The notes beneath the pieces are model-generated. The model did no database searches. It saw only the letters and a program-made list of their open reading frames with translations, and was not told the DNA's origin. From Rhizobium johnstonii 3841 (GTDB taxonomy: Bacteria > Pseudomonadota > Alphaproteobacteria > Rhizobiales > Rhizobiaceae), in assembly GCF_000009265.1 (NCBI RefSeq), contig NC_008378.1, positions 186,001-250,000 of the forward strand: DNA of 64,000 bases, given 5' to 3'. A program made the position numbers and the translations under genes. Shown here one piece after another: positions 8,028-16,455 of the stretch. Positions within the stretch are counted from its first letter, which is position 1; each line of letters starts with the position of its first letter.

Positions 8028-9569
8028 ATGACGTTCTTCGAAACACTTGTTGCATTGCTGGCGGTTGCCATCCTGCTGCTGCAGGTCACGCGTCGTATGC
8101 GCCTGCCCTACCCCGGCATTCTGGCTGCCGCCGGCGTCGCCGTGGCGATGTTGCCCGGCGCGCCCACGATTCCGATCGATCCGCCGACGGCGCTCGCTCT
8201 GTTCATCGCGCCCGTTCTTGTCGATTCGGCCTATGACTTCCCGGTGGGCGCGGCGCGGCGCATGCTGCTGCCGTTGTTCTTCTATGCCGTCGTCGCTGTT
8301 CTTGTTACGACAGGCGTGGTCGTGTCGATCAGCATGCTGACGGTCGGGCTTCCGATTGCGGTTGCGGTCACACTTGGCGCAATTGTTTCGCCGCCCGATG
8401 CCGCAGCCGCCACGGCAGTCCTTTCCAATTTGCCGGTCGCCCGCCGTGTGGATGCTTTGCTCAAGGGAGAAAGCCTGTTCAACGACGCAACCGCGCTGCT
8501 GCTTTTTGGCGCCGCGCTGACTGTCCAGGCGCGTGGCGGACTGGATGCCGGGACGGCGCTTCAGGTGGGGTTTGCCGCACCTGGAGGGATCCTGTTCGGC
8601 ATCGCGTTCGGTTTTTTTGTCTCGCGGCTTCGTCCGATAACCGAAAACACGGTCGGCGGGACCCTGCTTCAATTCGTCTACGCTTTTTCGACCTGGCTGA
8701 TCGCCGAACATCTGCACCTGTCGGCTGTCCTTGCCACCGTGGCGAGCGCAATGACGCTCGCCACTCTCTCTTCGGTCAAGGATTCGCCACGGATGCGGGT
8801 GCATTCCTTCGCCGTCTGGACGACTGTCGTCTTCCTGTTGAACGTGGTGGCTTTCCTGCTGATGGGCCTGCAGGCGCGCCGCATCCTTGAGGCGATGTCG
8901 GCCGAAGAGCTCCAGCGGGCGATGGGATTTGCCGCCATCGTGGTGGTCGGCGTCATCCTGGCGCGCATGGCAATGGCGTTCCTGCTTCACGCCGTCGTCG
9001 CGTCTCGCCACCGGCGCGGCGGTGAACTGGCACCTTTCACATCCGGGGAGACCTTGCTGGTGGGTTGGGCCGGTATGCGCGGCCTCGTTACGCTGGCGAC
9101 GGCCTTCGCACTCCCCGCCGATTTTCCGGAACGAGACCTGGTCGTGCTCACGGCCTTTACGGTGGTGCTCGCAACCCTGGTCATTCAAGGAGCGACCCTG
9201 GCACCGATGATCCATTTCCTGAAACTCGGTCGGCAGGCAGAAGTCCGCGATGAACTCAAGGCGGCCCGAAGATCGCTCGCCGAAGCTGCCTTTCTGCGGC
9301 TCGAGAAGGAAGACGGCACTGAGGCCGAAGCGATCCGGACGATCTGCAAGGATCATTGGACCGCATCAACCGATGCAAACGAGACCTCGCCGCTCGATCG
9401 CCGCCGTCACCTGACGATCGCGGCCGTTCTCGCCCAGCGCCAGCGCCTCGAGGAATTGCGCGACGCAGATCAGATCGGCGCGACGCAATATCTCGAGCTG
9501 CAGGAAGACCTGGACTGGAAGCAGCTTTCCGTCGACTCGGATGAAGATCGCCGCATCACAGAAAGCTAG
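8028..9569 (+). CDS. CPA1 family Na+(or K+)/H+ antiporter
   Basis: A 513-residue antiporter. The first about 390 residues contain some 12 membrane segments with the CPA1 ion-site pattern: GAIVSPPDAAAATAVLSNL followed by GESLFNDATALLLFGA, where the conserved aspartates of the discontinuous helices are present. A later segment LVGWAGMRGLVTLATAFALP is also typical. The last 120 residues are hydrophilic and rich in charged helix (LKAARRSLAEAAFLRLEKE), a cytoplasmic tail as in bacterial NhaP/YjcE-type proteins. It exports sodium or potassium in exchange for protons. It converges on the LacI regulator gene. Ion specificity cannot be read from sequence. Confidence 0.9.
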   Translation: MTFFETLVALLAVAILLLQVTRRMRLPYPGILAAAGVAVAMLPGAPTIPIDPPTALALFIAPVLVDSAYDFPVGAARRMLLPLFFYAVVAVLVTTGVVVSISMLTVGLPIAVAVTLGAIVSPPDAAAATAVLSNLPVARRVDALLKGESLFNDATALLLFGAALTVQARGGLDAGTALQVGFAAPGGILFGIAFGFFVSRLRPITENTVGGTLLQFVYAFSTWLIAEHLHLSAVLATVASAMTLATLSSVKDSPRMRVHSFAVWTTVVFLLNVVAFLLMGLQARRILEAMSAEELQRAMGFAAIVVVGVILARMAMAFLLHAVVASRHRRGGELAPFTSGETLLVGWAGMRGLVTLATAFALPADFPERDLVVLTAFTVVLATLVIQGATLAPMIHFLKLGRQAEVRDELKAARRSLAEAAFLRLEKEDGTEAEAIRTICKDHWTASTDANETSPLDRRRHLTIAAVLAQRQRLEELRDADQIGATQYLELQEDLDWKQLSVDSDEDRRITES

Positions 9570-9586
9570 ATCCGATAAGGCAATTG

Positions 9587-9612
9587 TTGATGCCAACGCG
9601 ATCGGGCATCAA
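9587..9612. terminator. Inverted repeat between convergent genes
   Basis: TTGATGCC (9587-9594) and GGCATCAA (9605-9612) form an 8-bp stem with a 10-base loop in the 90-bp gap between the antiporter and LacI stops. There is no T-tract, so bidirectional termination is only a suggestion. Confidence 0.3.
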
Positions 9613-9659
9613 AGGGTCTGTTCTCCGTCAGCCCAGCGTTTCCAACGAGGCGGCGCGCG

Positions 9660-10718
9660 CTACTCGATATCCTTCAGCGCGTCGAGCGGGCCGGTCAGTG
9701 CCGTGCGGGGTGGCACGAGTGTCGGCCGCACCAGATGCGTGATTGGCGGACGGCGGTCCGCATCGAGGATCGCAAACCCCTTGGTGATCATCGTTTCGCT
9801 GTCCTGCCGGATCATGAAGACGGGGAAAGGCAGGAAAGAGCCGAAGGGATCGTAGTCGTAGCAACCGACGATGATATCGGCGAAGGTCTCGTGCGGATGC
9901 AGGGCGAGGAAGCGCATCAGCCCTTCGAGATTGATCGAGGAATTGACGAAGAATGCGCGCGGCAGCTTTCCGTGGCCTTCGTAGAAGGCTTCGAAGGCAC
10001 GCGCCGTCATGGCGGGTGAATAGCCGGTCGGCTGGATGCAGACGTCGGGATCCGCGCCCAGTAATGCGCGCTTTACGTCGCGGAAGCCGCGAATTCGCTC
10101 ATGGCTGGCATGGTCGTTGCGGCCGCCGAACAGGTACAGATCGTCAGGTGAAAGCGGTCCATCCTCCTGCGCGCGCTCGATGATCGCCTGTGTCAGCATG
10201 CGCGCACCTTCATGATTGTCGCTGATGATCGATGGCGCCAGCGTGCCGGGCAGATCGATGTTGACGTGCTTCAGCCCTGCTTTTTCGCAGACCTTGTGCA
10301 CGCCATCCGGATCGGTTGCGCCGGCGATGAAAAGCTCGTCGATCGAATAGGAGATCAGCGTCGCGACGACCTTGCGCTCCTCCTCCGGATCGCGACAGGC
10401 GCTGACAACGAGGGGGCACTGGCCGCGGCTTCTGACCTGCGCCTCGAAAGACTGGGCCATCGAGGAGAAATAGCGGTTGTCGTGCACCGGCAGCAGAAGG
10501 CCGACGAGACCGGAGCGGGACGAACGCAGGCCACGGGCCTGCAGGTTTGCCGTATAGCCGTGCTCGTTTGCCAGCTTCTGAATGAGCTGCGCCGTCGCCT
10601 CCTTGATACGCCGCTTCCGCCAGCTTCCGTTCAGCACGGCGCTCACCGTGGAAGGCGACGCACCCGATAGCATCGAGAGATCGTAGATCGTCGCCTTCTT
10701 CTTGCCGATGTCGGTCAT
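9660..10718 (-). CDS. LacI family transcriptional regulator of the adjacent sugar/polyol operon
   Basis: A 352-residue LacI-type repressor. The helix-turn-helix and hinge helix occupy the first 60 residues (ATIYDLSMLSGASPSTVSAV, then TANLQARGLRSSRSGLVGL). The rest is a periplasmic-binding-protein-like sensor domain (GLLLPVHDNRYFSSMAQSFE, NIDLPGTLAPSIISDNHEGA). The ATG at 10718 begins the family core; the frame is open 65 codons further upstream but that part covers the promoter region and is unlikely to be translated. It is divergent from the sugar ABC operon starting at 10964. The intergenic region holds a 20-bp near-perfect palindrome that is a good candidate for its operator. The inducer is unknown, probably the imported carbohydrate. 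Confidence 0.9.
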   Translation of the reverse strand: MTDIGKKKATIYDLSMLSGASPSTVSAVLNGSWRKRRIKEATAQLIQKLANEHGYTANLQARGLRSSRSGLVGLLLPVHDNRYFSSMAQSFEAQVRSRGQCPLVVSACRDPEEERKVVATLISYSIDELFIAGATDPDGVHKVCEKAGLKHVNIDLPGTLAPSIISDNHEGARMLTQAIIERAQEDGPLSPDDLYLFGGRNDHASHERIRGFRDVKRALLGADPDVCIQPTGYSPAMTARAFEAFYEGHGKLPRAFFVNSSINLEGLMRFLALHPHETFADIIVGCYDYDPFGSFLPFPVFMIRQDSETMITKGFAILDADRRPPITHLVRPTLVPPRTALTGPLDALKDIE

Positions 10719-10792
10719 ATCTCGCCTTTCCCTTGTCGCTTCCCTTAGAAACAAACCCCTCTTGACGAAAGCCCTACCTTGATCGATAGTCA

Positions 10793-10835
10793 TTGCACCA
10801 TCGATTGTGCAAAAAAGAAAGATCGATTGTGCAAA
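10793..10835. promoter_or_regulatory. Candidate LacI-family operator: palindrome plus repeated half-site
   Basis: TTGCACCATCGATTGTGCAA at 10793-10812 is a 20-bp palindrome with only one mismatched pair, centred on ATCGAT. The 14-bp half ATCGATTGTGCAAA (10800-10813) is repeated exactly at 10822-10835, 22 bp downstream and so on the same face of the helix. A central CG within a palindrome is typical of LacI-family sites. The element lies between the divergent LacI gene and the transporter operon and would repress one or both. Confidence 0.65.
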
Positions 10836-10963
10836 GATGGTTCGCCGGAGGAGGCGGGATGGGAGGCAAGGGTATTCCCTCGCCAAGAAGCAACCAGGAA
10901 CAACCTGCCGCAAACCGGCCGGTGGTCGTCGTTCGTATGAGCGACCTTTGAGGAGGAGTGAGG

Positions 10964-11947
10964 ATGAGGAGCCTTATCGTAGCGGCATTTGCCGCATCGC
11001 TGTCGCTTGCCGGGGCGGTGGTCGCGTTTGCGCAGGACGCGCCGAAGGTCGGCGTTGTCGTCAAGATCGGCGGCATTCCCTGGTTCAACGCGATGGAAGC
11101 CGGCATCAAGGAACAGGGCAAGAAACTGGGCGTCGATGCCTTCATGATCGGCCCGACCAGCGCCGACCCGGCGCTCCAGGTGCGCGCCATCGAAGATCTG
11201 ATCGCCCAGGGCGTCAAGGTTATCGGCGTGGTTCCGAACGATGCCAAGGTGCTCGAGCCCGTGCTCACCAAGGCGCAAGCCGCCGGCATCAAGGTCATTA
11301 CGCATGAATCGCCCTCGCAGAAGGGCGCCGACTGGAATTTCGAACTCGCATCGGCCACCGGCTTCGGTGAAGCGCATGGCAAGCTGCTCGCCGAGAAGAT
11401 GGGCGGCAAGGGCGAATATGCCGTCTTCGTCGGTTCGCTGACCGTGCCGCTCCACAACGCCTGGGCGGATGCCGCAATCGCCTATATCAAGGCGAATTAC
11501 CCGGACATGAAGCTCGTCGGCGAGCGCTACGGTGTGGCGGAAGACGTCGACAAGAGCCGCTCGACGGCGCTCGATCTCATCGCTGCGCATCCGGATCTGA
11601 CCGGCTTCCTCGCCTTCGGCAGCCAGGGTCCGATCGGCGCTGGGCGCGCTATCGAGGAACGCCGCAAGACGGGCAAAATCTTCGTGCTCGGCCCGTTCTC
11701 GCCGGGCCAGGGTCAGAAGCTGATCAAGTCCGACGCGATATCGGGCGGCTTCATGTGGAATCCGAAACAGGCCGGCGAAGTCTTCGTCACGCTCGCCGAT
11801 CGCCTGATCAAGGGCGAGAGCGTCAAGGAAGGTGATGACATTCCAGGTCTCGGCGTGATCAAGCCTGTTGGCAACGACATCATCGTCGATCAACTGCTGC
11901 CGATCAACAAGGATACGGTCGACGACCTGGCCGCTATGGGCCTCTGA
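10964..11947 (+). CDS. Sugar ABC transporter periplasmic binding protein (LsrB/RhaS-like)
   Basis: A 327-residue periplasmic binding protein of the ribose/AI-2 type (Peripla_BP_4). The signal peptide is MRSLIVAAFAASLSLAGAVV with likely cleavage after AFA, before QDAPKVG. The mature protein shows VGVVVKIGGIPWFNAMEAGI, GPTSADPALQVRAIEDLIAQ and late GDDIPGLGVIKPVGNDIIVD. A strong GAGGAG ribosome site precedes the ATG at 10964; a GTG two codons upstream is less well placed. It is the first gene of a five-gene run (SBP, ATPase, two permeases, epimerase). The gap after it carries two strong hairpins, which would favour higher expression of the binding protein. The ligand is unknown; the GPTSAD region is only loosely like LsrB. 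Confidence 0.88.
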   Translation: MRSLIVAAFAASLSLAGAVVAFAQDAPKVGVVVKIGGIPWFNAMEAGIKEQGKKLGVDAFMIGPTSADPALQVRAIEDLIAQGVKVIGVVPNDAKVLEPVLTKAQAAGIKVITHESPSQKGADWNFELASATGFGEAHGKLLAEKMGGKGEYAVFVGSLTVPLHNAWADAAIAYIKANYPDMKLVGERYGVAEDVDKSRSTALDLIAAHPDLTGFLAFGSQGPIGAGRAIEERRKTGKIFVLGPFSPGQGQKLIKSDAISGGFMWNPKQAGEVFVTLADRLIKGESVKEGDDIPGLGVIKPVGNDIIVDQLLPINKDTVDDLAAMGL

Positions 11948-11969
11948 AGAGGCCCCCTCCCCGGGTGTC

Positions 11970-12032
11970 GGGCTGGTCCATGTCGACCGGCCCGGCGTTC
12001 GGGAAAGAAAGCGGTATCCGGCCATGGCCGGA
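11970..12032 (+). promoter_or_regulatory. Two intercistronic hairpins after the binding-protein gene
   Basis: GGGCTGGTC (11970-11978) pairs with GACCGGCCC (11985-11993) around a 6-base loop. A perfect 16-bp palindrome TCCGGCCATGGCCGGA follows at 12017-12032. Neither has a T-tract. In this position they would protect the upstream message or attenuate transcription, giving more binding protein than ATPase. Confidence 0.45.
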
Positions 12033-12073
12033 CCATTGATCTTTCATGGCATTCGACTGGACAGGCAACCGGC

Positions 12074-13588
12074 ATGAGCACGGCAACGGATGATGGTGTG
12101 AAGGCGCAGCCGCTTCTTTCGCTTCGCGGCATCAACATGACATTCGGCGGTGTGAAGGCGCTGAAAAACGTTTCCTTCGAAGTCTTGCCCGGCGAAGTGC
12201 ACTGTCTGGCCGGCGAGAATGGATCCGGCAAGAGCACGTTGATCAAGGTGATATCAGGCGTCTATCGGCCCGCAGACGGCGCCGAGATCGTCTTCGACGG
12301 TGAGACGATATCTCACATGACGCCTGCCATGGCCCAGTCCCGCGGCATCCAGATCATCTGGCAGGATCTCGCGCTTTTTCCGGAAATGAGCGTGGCTGAG
12401 AATATCGCCTTCCAGACGCTTTCCGGTTCACGCCCGCGCTTCGTCAATTATGCCGCGATCCGCGCAATAGCCGAGGAAGCGCTCGTCCGGCTCGGCGTCA
12501 CCCTCGACGTCGACAGACCCCTCAAGGACTTCGCCATCGCTCAGCGCCAGATCGTCGCCATTGCCCGCGCGCTGGTCGGAGAGGCCCGGATCGTCTTCAT
12601 GGACGAGCCGACCGCCTCCCTCACCCAGTCGGAGACCGATCATCTGCTGGCGATCGTGCGCACGCTGTCGGCTTCGGGCGTTGCCGTGGTCTTCGTCAGC
12701 CATCGTCTTGCGGAAGTGCTGGACATCTCCTCTCGCATCACCGTGCTGCGCGATGGCGCGCTGGTCGGGGTCTATCCGGTGGAGGGCATGACCCAGTCTG
12801 ACATCACCGAGCTGATGACCGGACGCACCTTCGACCAGAACGTTCGCGCCCGCAATGTATCGCAGAACCCGGTCCTGCTCTCCGTCGGCAAGCTTTCCCG
12901 GCCCGGCGAGTTCGAGGATATTTCCTTCGATCTGCGCCGTGGCGAGACGCTCGGGGTAACCGGCCTGCTCGGCTCCGGGCGCACCGAACTTGCGCTGACG
13001 CTGTTCGGCATGCGTCGGCCCGCCACCGGCACGATCGTGCTAGAGGGGAGAGCAATGCGCTTTGCCTCCAACCGCGAGGCGATCGCATCAGGCGTCGCCT
13101 ATCTCTCCGAAGACCGCCTTTCGCTCGGTCTCAATCAGCCGCAATCCATCGCCGACAATCTGGTCATGGCCTCGCTCAACCGCATCCTGGGTGGCCGGCT
13201 CATTTCGCCGGAAAAGAAGCGCTCGCTGGTCGCGCGCTGGATCGCCGATCTCGGCATCAGGATCGGCAAGCAGGACGATGCGATCTCGACGCTTTCGGGC
13301 GGCAACCAGCAGCGCGTCGCGATCGCCAAATGGCTAGCCACCGATCCCAAGGTGTTGATCCTCGATGCGCCCACGGTCGGCGTCGATGTTGGCGCGCGCG
13401 CCGGCATCTTCGAAATCGTTGCCCGCCTCGCCGAGGCGGGGCTTGCGATCATCCTGATTTCAGATGAGGTGCCGGAGGTCTATTTCAACGCCGATCGGAT
13501 CATCCATATGGAGAAGGGCCGGATCGCCGGCTGGCACGATCCGCGCGCGACCACACTGAAGGACCTGGAGGCGGCGGTCTATGCGTAA
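12074..13588 (+). CDS. Sugar ABC transporter ATP-binding protein (two-domain, RbsA/LsrA type)
   Basis: A 504-residue protein with two nucleotide-binding domains. Domain 1 (about 10-250) has Walker A GENGSGKST, a Q-loop IIWQDLALFPE and Walker B with catalytic glutamate FMDEPTASL; its signature is degenerate (FAIAQRQIVAIARAL rather than LS-GQ). Domain 2 (about 265-500) has the expected degenerate Walker A GLLGSGRTELAL and a good signature LSGGNQQRVAIAKWLA. Its Walker B reads ILDAPTVGVD, with alanine where the catalytic glutamate normally stands. Hydrolysis would then depend on domain 1. It energises import with the two permeases that follow; the next gene overlaps it by 8 bp. Confidence 0.9.
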   Translation: MSTATDDGVKAQPLLSLRGINMTFGGVKALKNVSFEVLPGEVHCLAGENGSGKSTLIKVISGVYRPADGAEIVFDGETISHMTPAMAQSRGIQIIWQDLALFPEMSVAENIAFQTLSGSRPRFVNYAAIRAIAEEALVRLGVTLDVDRPLKDFAIAQRQIVAIARALVGEARIVFMDEPTASLTQSETDHLLAIVRTLSASGVAVVFVSHRLAEVLDISSRITVLRDGALVGVYPVEGMTQSDITELMTGRTFDQNVRARNVSQNPVLLSVGKLSRPGEFEDISFDLRRGETLGVTGLLGSGRTELALTLFGMRRPATGTIVLEGRAMRFASNREAIASGVAYLSEDRLSLGLNQPQSIADNLVMASLNRILGGRLISPEKKRSLVARWIADLGIRIGKQDDAISTLSGGNQQRVAIAKWLATDPKVLILDAPTVGVDVGARAGIFEIVARLAEAGLAIILISDEVPEVYFNADRIIHMEKGRIAGWHDPRATTLKDLEAAVYA

Positions 13589-14609
13589 GCTGTTCCTGTC
13601 CCATACGACTGAATTCGTGCTGTTTGCGGTCATCATCGCGATGAGTATCGTCCTCGCTTTTGCGACCGACCGTTTCTTCACGCTCGGCAATGGGTTCGAC
13701 CTGCTCAATATCAGCGCGGTCAACATCATCTTCGCCGTCGGCCTGCTCGTGGTGCTGATATCAGGCGGGATCGACATCTCCTTCGCCGTCGCCGCCTCGA
13801 TCGTACAATATGTCACCGCACTTGCGCTCGAGCGCATCGGCGGCGGCGGATGGCTATCCGGTCTCCTGATTGCGGGCGGTATCGGCATCGTGCTCGGCGT
13901 GATCAACGCCTTCCTGATCCACCGCTTCCGCATCATCTCGATCGTCGCGACCATCGCGACCTTCAACGTCTATTTCGGCCTGCTGATGTTCTTCACCAAG
14001 GGCGTGTCGATCTACGATCTGCCCGACTGGCTGACGAGCCGCGTCATAATCTACGAGCGCGAAATGGCCGATGGGAGCTGGGCCGAGATCACCTTGCCGG
14101 TTGTCGTCATGGTCGTCTGCACGCTCGCCACCTGGCTCTTCATTACTCGCACGACGACCGGCCGGCAGCTCTATGCCTTCGGCGACAATCCGGAAGGCGC
14201 GCGCCGCTTCGGCATCAATATCGGCGCCATGCAATTCATCGCCTTCGGCTGGCTTGGGTTGATGGCAGGCATCGCCGGGCTCATGCAGGCGCATTATGCG
14301 CAGGAGGTCGTGCCGAACGCACTTTATGGCCGCGAGCTCGATGTCCTGGCTGCCGTGGTGCTCGGCGGCGCGCGGCTGGGCGGCGGCAAGGGTTCGGTGC
14401 TCGGTTGCGTGCTGGGTGTGCTGCTCGTCTCGATCACCCAGAACGGCCTCAACCTGATGGGCGTCTCGCCCTTCGCCTTCAAGATGATCGTCGGCGCGAT
14501 CATCCTCGTGGCGATCACGCTGTCGAGCGCCCGCATCGGCAATCTGGTGCCGGTGTTTGCGACCCGCAAATCGACCGGCGGCAGGCCTGCAGACAGGGGA
14601 GAGAGCTGA
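13581..14609 (+). CDS. Sugar ABC transporter permease 1 (RbsC/LsrC type)
   Basis: A 342-residue permease of the BPD_transp_2 family with about nine to ten membrane segments. Diagnostic stretches are LLVVLISGGIDISFAVAASI (the GGIDIS motif), VVLGGARLGGGKGSVLGC near the coupling-helix end, and NGLNLMGVSPF. It starts inside the ATPase gene (8-bp overlap) and its TGA overlaps the ATG of the second permease, so the three are translationally coupled. Between the third and fourth membrane segments it has a longer hydrophilic loop (TSRVIIYEREMADGSWAEI) than RbsC. Together with permease 2 it would form a heterodimer as in LsrCD or RhaPQ. Confidence 0.9.
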   Translation: MRKLFLSHTTEFVLFAVIIAMSIVLAFATDRFFTLGNGFDLLNISAVNIIFAVGLLVVLISGGIDISFAVAASIVQYVTALALERIGGGGWLSGLLIAGGIGIVLGVINAFLIHRFRIISIVATIATFNVYFGLLMFFTKGVSIYDLPDWLTSRVIIYEREMADGSWAEITLPVVVMVVCTLATWLFITRTTTGRQLYAFGDNPEGARRFGINIGAMQFIAFGWLGLMAGIAGLMQAHYAQEVVPNALYGRELDVLAAVVLGGARLGGGKGSVLGCVLGVLLVSITQNGLNLMGVSPFAFKMIVGAIILVAITLSSARIGNLVPVFATRKSTGGRPADRGES

Positions 14610-15595
14610 TGAACGCGCTCGCCGCCCGCTTCAACGCCATCTTCGGGGCCGACATGGCCGGTCCCCTCGCCGCGCTGGCGGCCGTGCTTGTCGTCTTCGG
14701 TTTCGCCTCGCCGCATTTTCTAACGGGCGCGACCTTCGGATCGGTCGCCTTTCAGCTTCCCGAGCTGGGCGTCCTGACGCTTGCCATGCTGATGCCGATC
14801 CTCACCGGCGGCCTCAACCTCGCGATCACCTTCACCGCCAACATCGCCGGCCTGACCCTCGCCTGGACGCTGCAGGCCAATGGCGGCATCGAAGCCGGTC
14901 CGGGCGCCTTCCTGCTCGGCTCGGCTTTGGCGCTTGCCGTCGGCGCGGCAAGCGGCCTGGTCATGGGCTTGGTCATCGCCTTTACCCGCGCCCATCCGAT
15001 TCTCGTTTCTCTGTCGATGATGATCTTCCTACGCGGCCTCGGCGAGTTCCTGACACGCGGCGGCGATATCTCGGGCTTCCCCGCCTTCATCGCTCCGATC
15101 GGCCACGGCAGCATCCTCGGCATCCCCGTCCCCTTGCTGATCCTGATCGCCTGTGTAATCGCCAGCCATATCCTGCTCTCGCGCTCCAAGCTCGGCTTTT
15201 CCACCTACATGATCGGCTCCAATATCGAGTCTGCCCGCTATTCCGGCATCAACACCCGCAAGGTCCTGGTGCTGGTTTACATGCTCTCCGGCGTGATGGC
15301 TGCGGTTGCCGGCATCATCATGCTTGCGCGTTTCAATTCGGTGCGCGTCGGCCACGGCGAATCCTATCTGCTGATCACCGTGCTCGCCTGCTTCCTCGGC
15401 GGCATCAATCCCTTCGGCGGCTTCGGCCGCGTCCTGCCCGTCTTCGTGGCGCTCATCGTGCTGCAGCTTCTCTCTTCGGGGCTCAACCTGCTCGGCGCCA
15501 ACCAGCATCTCACCACTGCCGTCTGGGGCATCCTGCTCATCGTCGTGATGGTGCTGCGGTGGCTGTCGGCCAAGTTCATCAAAATCGTGAAATAG
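14609..15595 (+). CDS. Sugar ABC transporter permease 2 (RbsC/LsrD type)
   Basis: A 328-residue membrane permease with LTLAMLMPILTGGLNLAITF (here GGLNLA replaces GGIDLS), LACFLGGINPFGGFGRVLP and LLSSGLNLLGANQHLTTAVW. The start is fixed by a TGATG overlap with the previous gene and a GGGGAGAG ribosome site. The frame is open far upstream only because it runs antiparallel in phase with the preceding permease. It completes the importer. The epimerase gene begins 11 bp later, showing that uptake and metabolism are one transcription unit. Confidence 0.9.
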   Translation: MNALAARFNAIFGADMAGPLAALAAVLVVFGFASPHFLTGATFGSVAFQLPELGVLTLAMLMPILTGGLNLAITFTANIAGLTLAWTLQANGGIEAGPGAFLLGSALALAVGAASGLVMGLVIAFTRAHPILVSLSMMIFLRGLGEFLTRGGDISGFPAFIAPIGHGSILGIPVPLLILIACVIASHILLSRSKLGFSTYMIGSNIESARYSGINTRKVLVLVYMLSGVMAAVAGIIMLARFNSVRVGHGESYLLITVLACFLGGINPFGGFGRVLPVFVALIVLQLLSSGLNLLGANQHLTTAVWGILLIVVMVLRWLSAKFIKIVK

Positions 15596-15606
15596 GAGAT
15601 ACGACC

Positions 15607-16455
15607 ATGGAAGGTTTCGGCGTTCACACCAGCATGTGGACCATGAACTGGGACCGCGCAGGCGCCGAGAAGGCCATTGCCGGAGCCGTGCACTACAAGA
15701 TGGATTTCATCGAGATCGCGCTGCTCAACGCGCCTGCCGTCGATGCCAAACACACCTGCGACCTGCTTGAAAAGAACAAGCTGCGCGCCGTCTGCTCGCT
15801 CGGCCTGCCGGAGCATGCCTGGGCCTCCGTCCGCCCGGATGCAGCGATCGAGCACCTGAGGGTCGCGATCGAAAAGACCGCAGAAATGAATGCCGAGGCC
15901 CTGTCTGGCGTCATCTTTGGCGGCATCGGCGAGCGCACCGGCGTGCCACCGACGCAGGGCGAATACGACAACATCGCCAAGGTGCTCGACGTCGCGGCAA
16001 AGCATGCGAAGAAGTATGGCATCCAACTCGGCGTCGAGGCGGTGAACCGCTATGAGAACCACCTGATCAATTCGGCGCAGCAGGCCGTCGACATGGTGGA
16101 GCGTGTCGGCGCCGACAACATCTTCGTTCACCTCGACACCTACCACATGAATATCGAGGAGAAGGGTGCGGCAAACGGCATCCTGATCGCCCGCGATCAC
16201 CTGAAGTACATCCATCTTTCGGAAAGCGACCGCGGCACGCCGGGCTACGGCAACATTCCATGGGATGCGATCTATGCCGCGCTCGCCGCAATCGGCTTCA
16301 AGGGCGGACTTGCGATGGAAAGCTTCATCAACATGCCGCCCGAGGTCGCCTATGGCTTGGCCGTCTGGCGCCCCGTCGCACGCGATATGGAAGAGGTCAT
16401 GGACAAGGGCCTGCCGTTCCTGCGCAACAAGGCGGAACAATACGGTCTCATCTGA
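15607..16455 (+). CDS. Sugar (phosphate) isomerase/epimerase, D-tagatose/D-allulose 3-epimerase-like
   Basis: A 282-residue TIM-barrel protein of the AP_endonuc_2 family. The four metal-binding or catalytic positions of ketose 3-epimerases are recognisable: glutamate in GVEAVNRYENHLINS, aspartate in FVHLDTYHMNIEE, histidine in YIHLSESDRG and glutamate in LAMESFINM. The EAVNRYENH and LDTYHMNIEE stretches closely resemble Agrobacterium D-psicose 3-epimerase. It should invert or isomerise at C3 of a ketose or, given the kinase and GlpD-like dehydrogenase nearby, a ketose phosphate, as EryC does for erythrulose 1-phosphate. The ribosome site AGGAGA is close to the ATG. Fold and catalysis class are firm; substrate is unknown. 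Confidence 0.85.
   Translation: MEGFGVHTSMWTMNWDRAGAEKAIAGAVHYKMDFIEIALLNAPAVDAKHTCDLLEKNKLRAVCSLGLPEHAWASVRPDAAIEHLRVAIEKTAEMNAEALSGVIFGGIGERTGVPPTQGEYDNIAKVLDVAAKHAKKYGIQLGVEAVNRYENHLINSAQQAVDMVERVGADNIFVHLDTYHMNIEEKGAANGILIARDHLKYIHLSESDRGTPGYGNIPWDAIYAALAAIGFKGGLAMESFINMPPEVAYGLAVWRPVARDMEEVMDKGLPFLRNKAEQYGLI

Noticed and set aside
13850..16455. Long + strand frames of 580-630 codons across the permease and epimerase genes
   Set aside because: They are chance read-through of one frame into the next; the arginine- and histidine-rich parts have no protein pattern, while the genuine genes have ribosome sites and coupled stops and starts.
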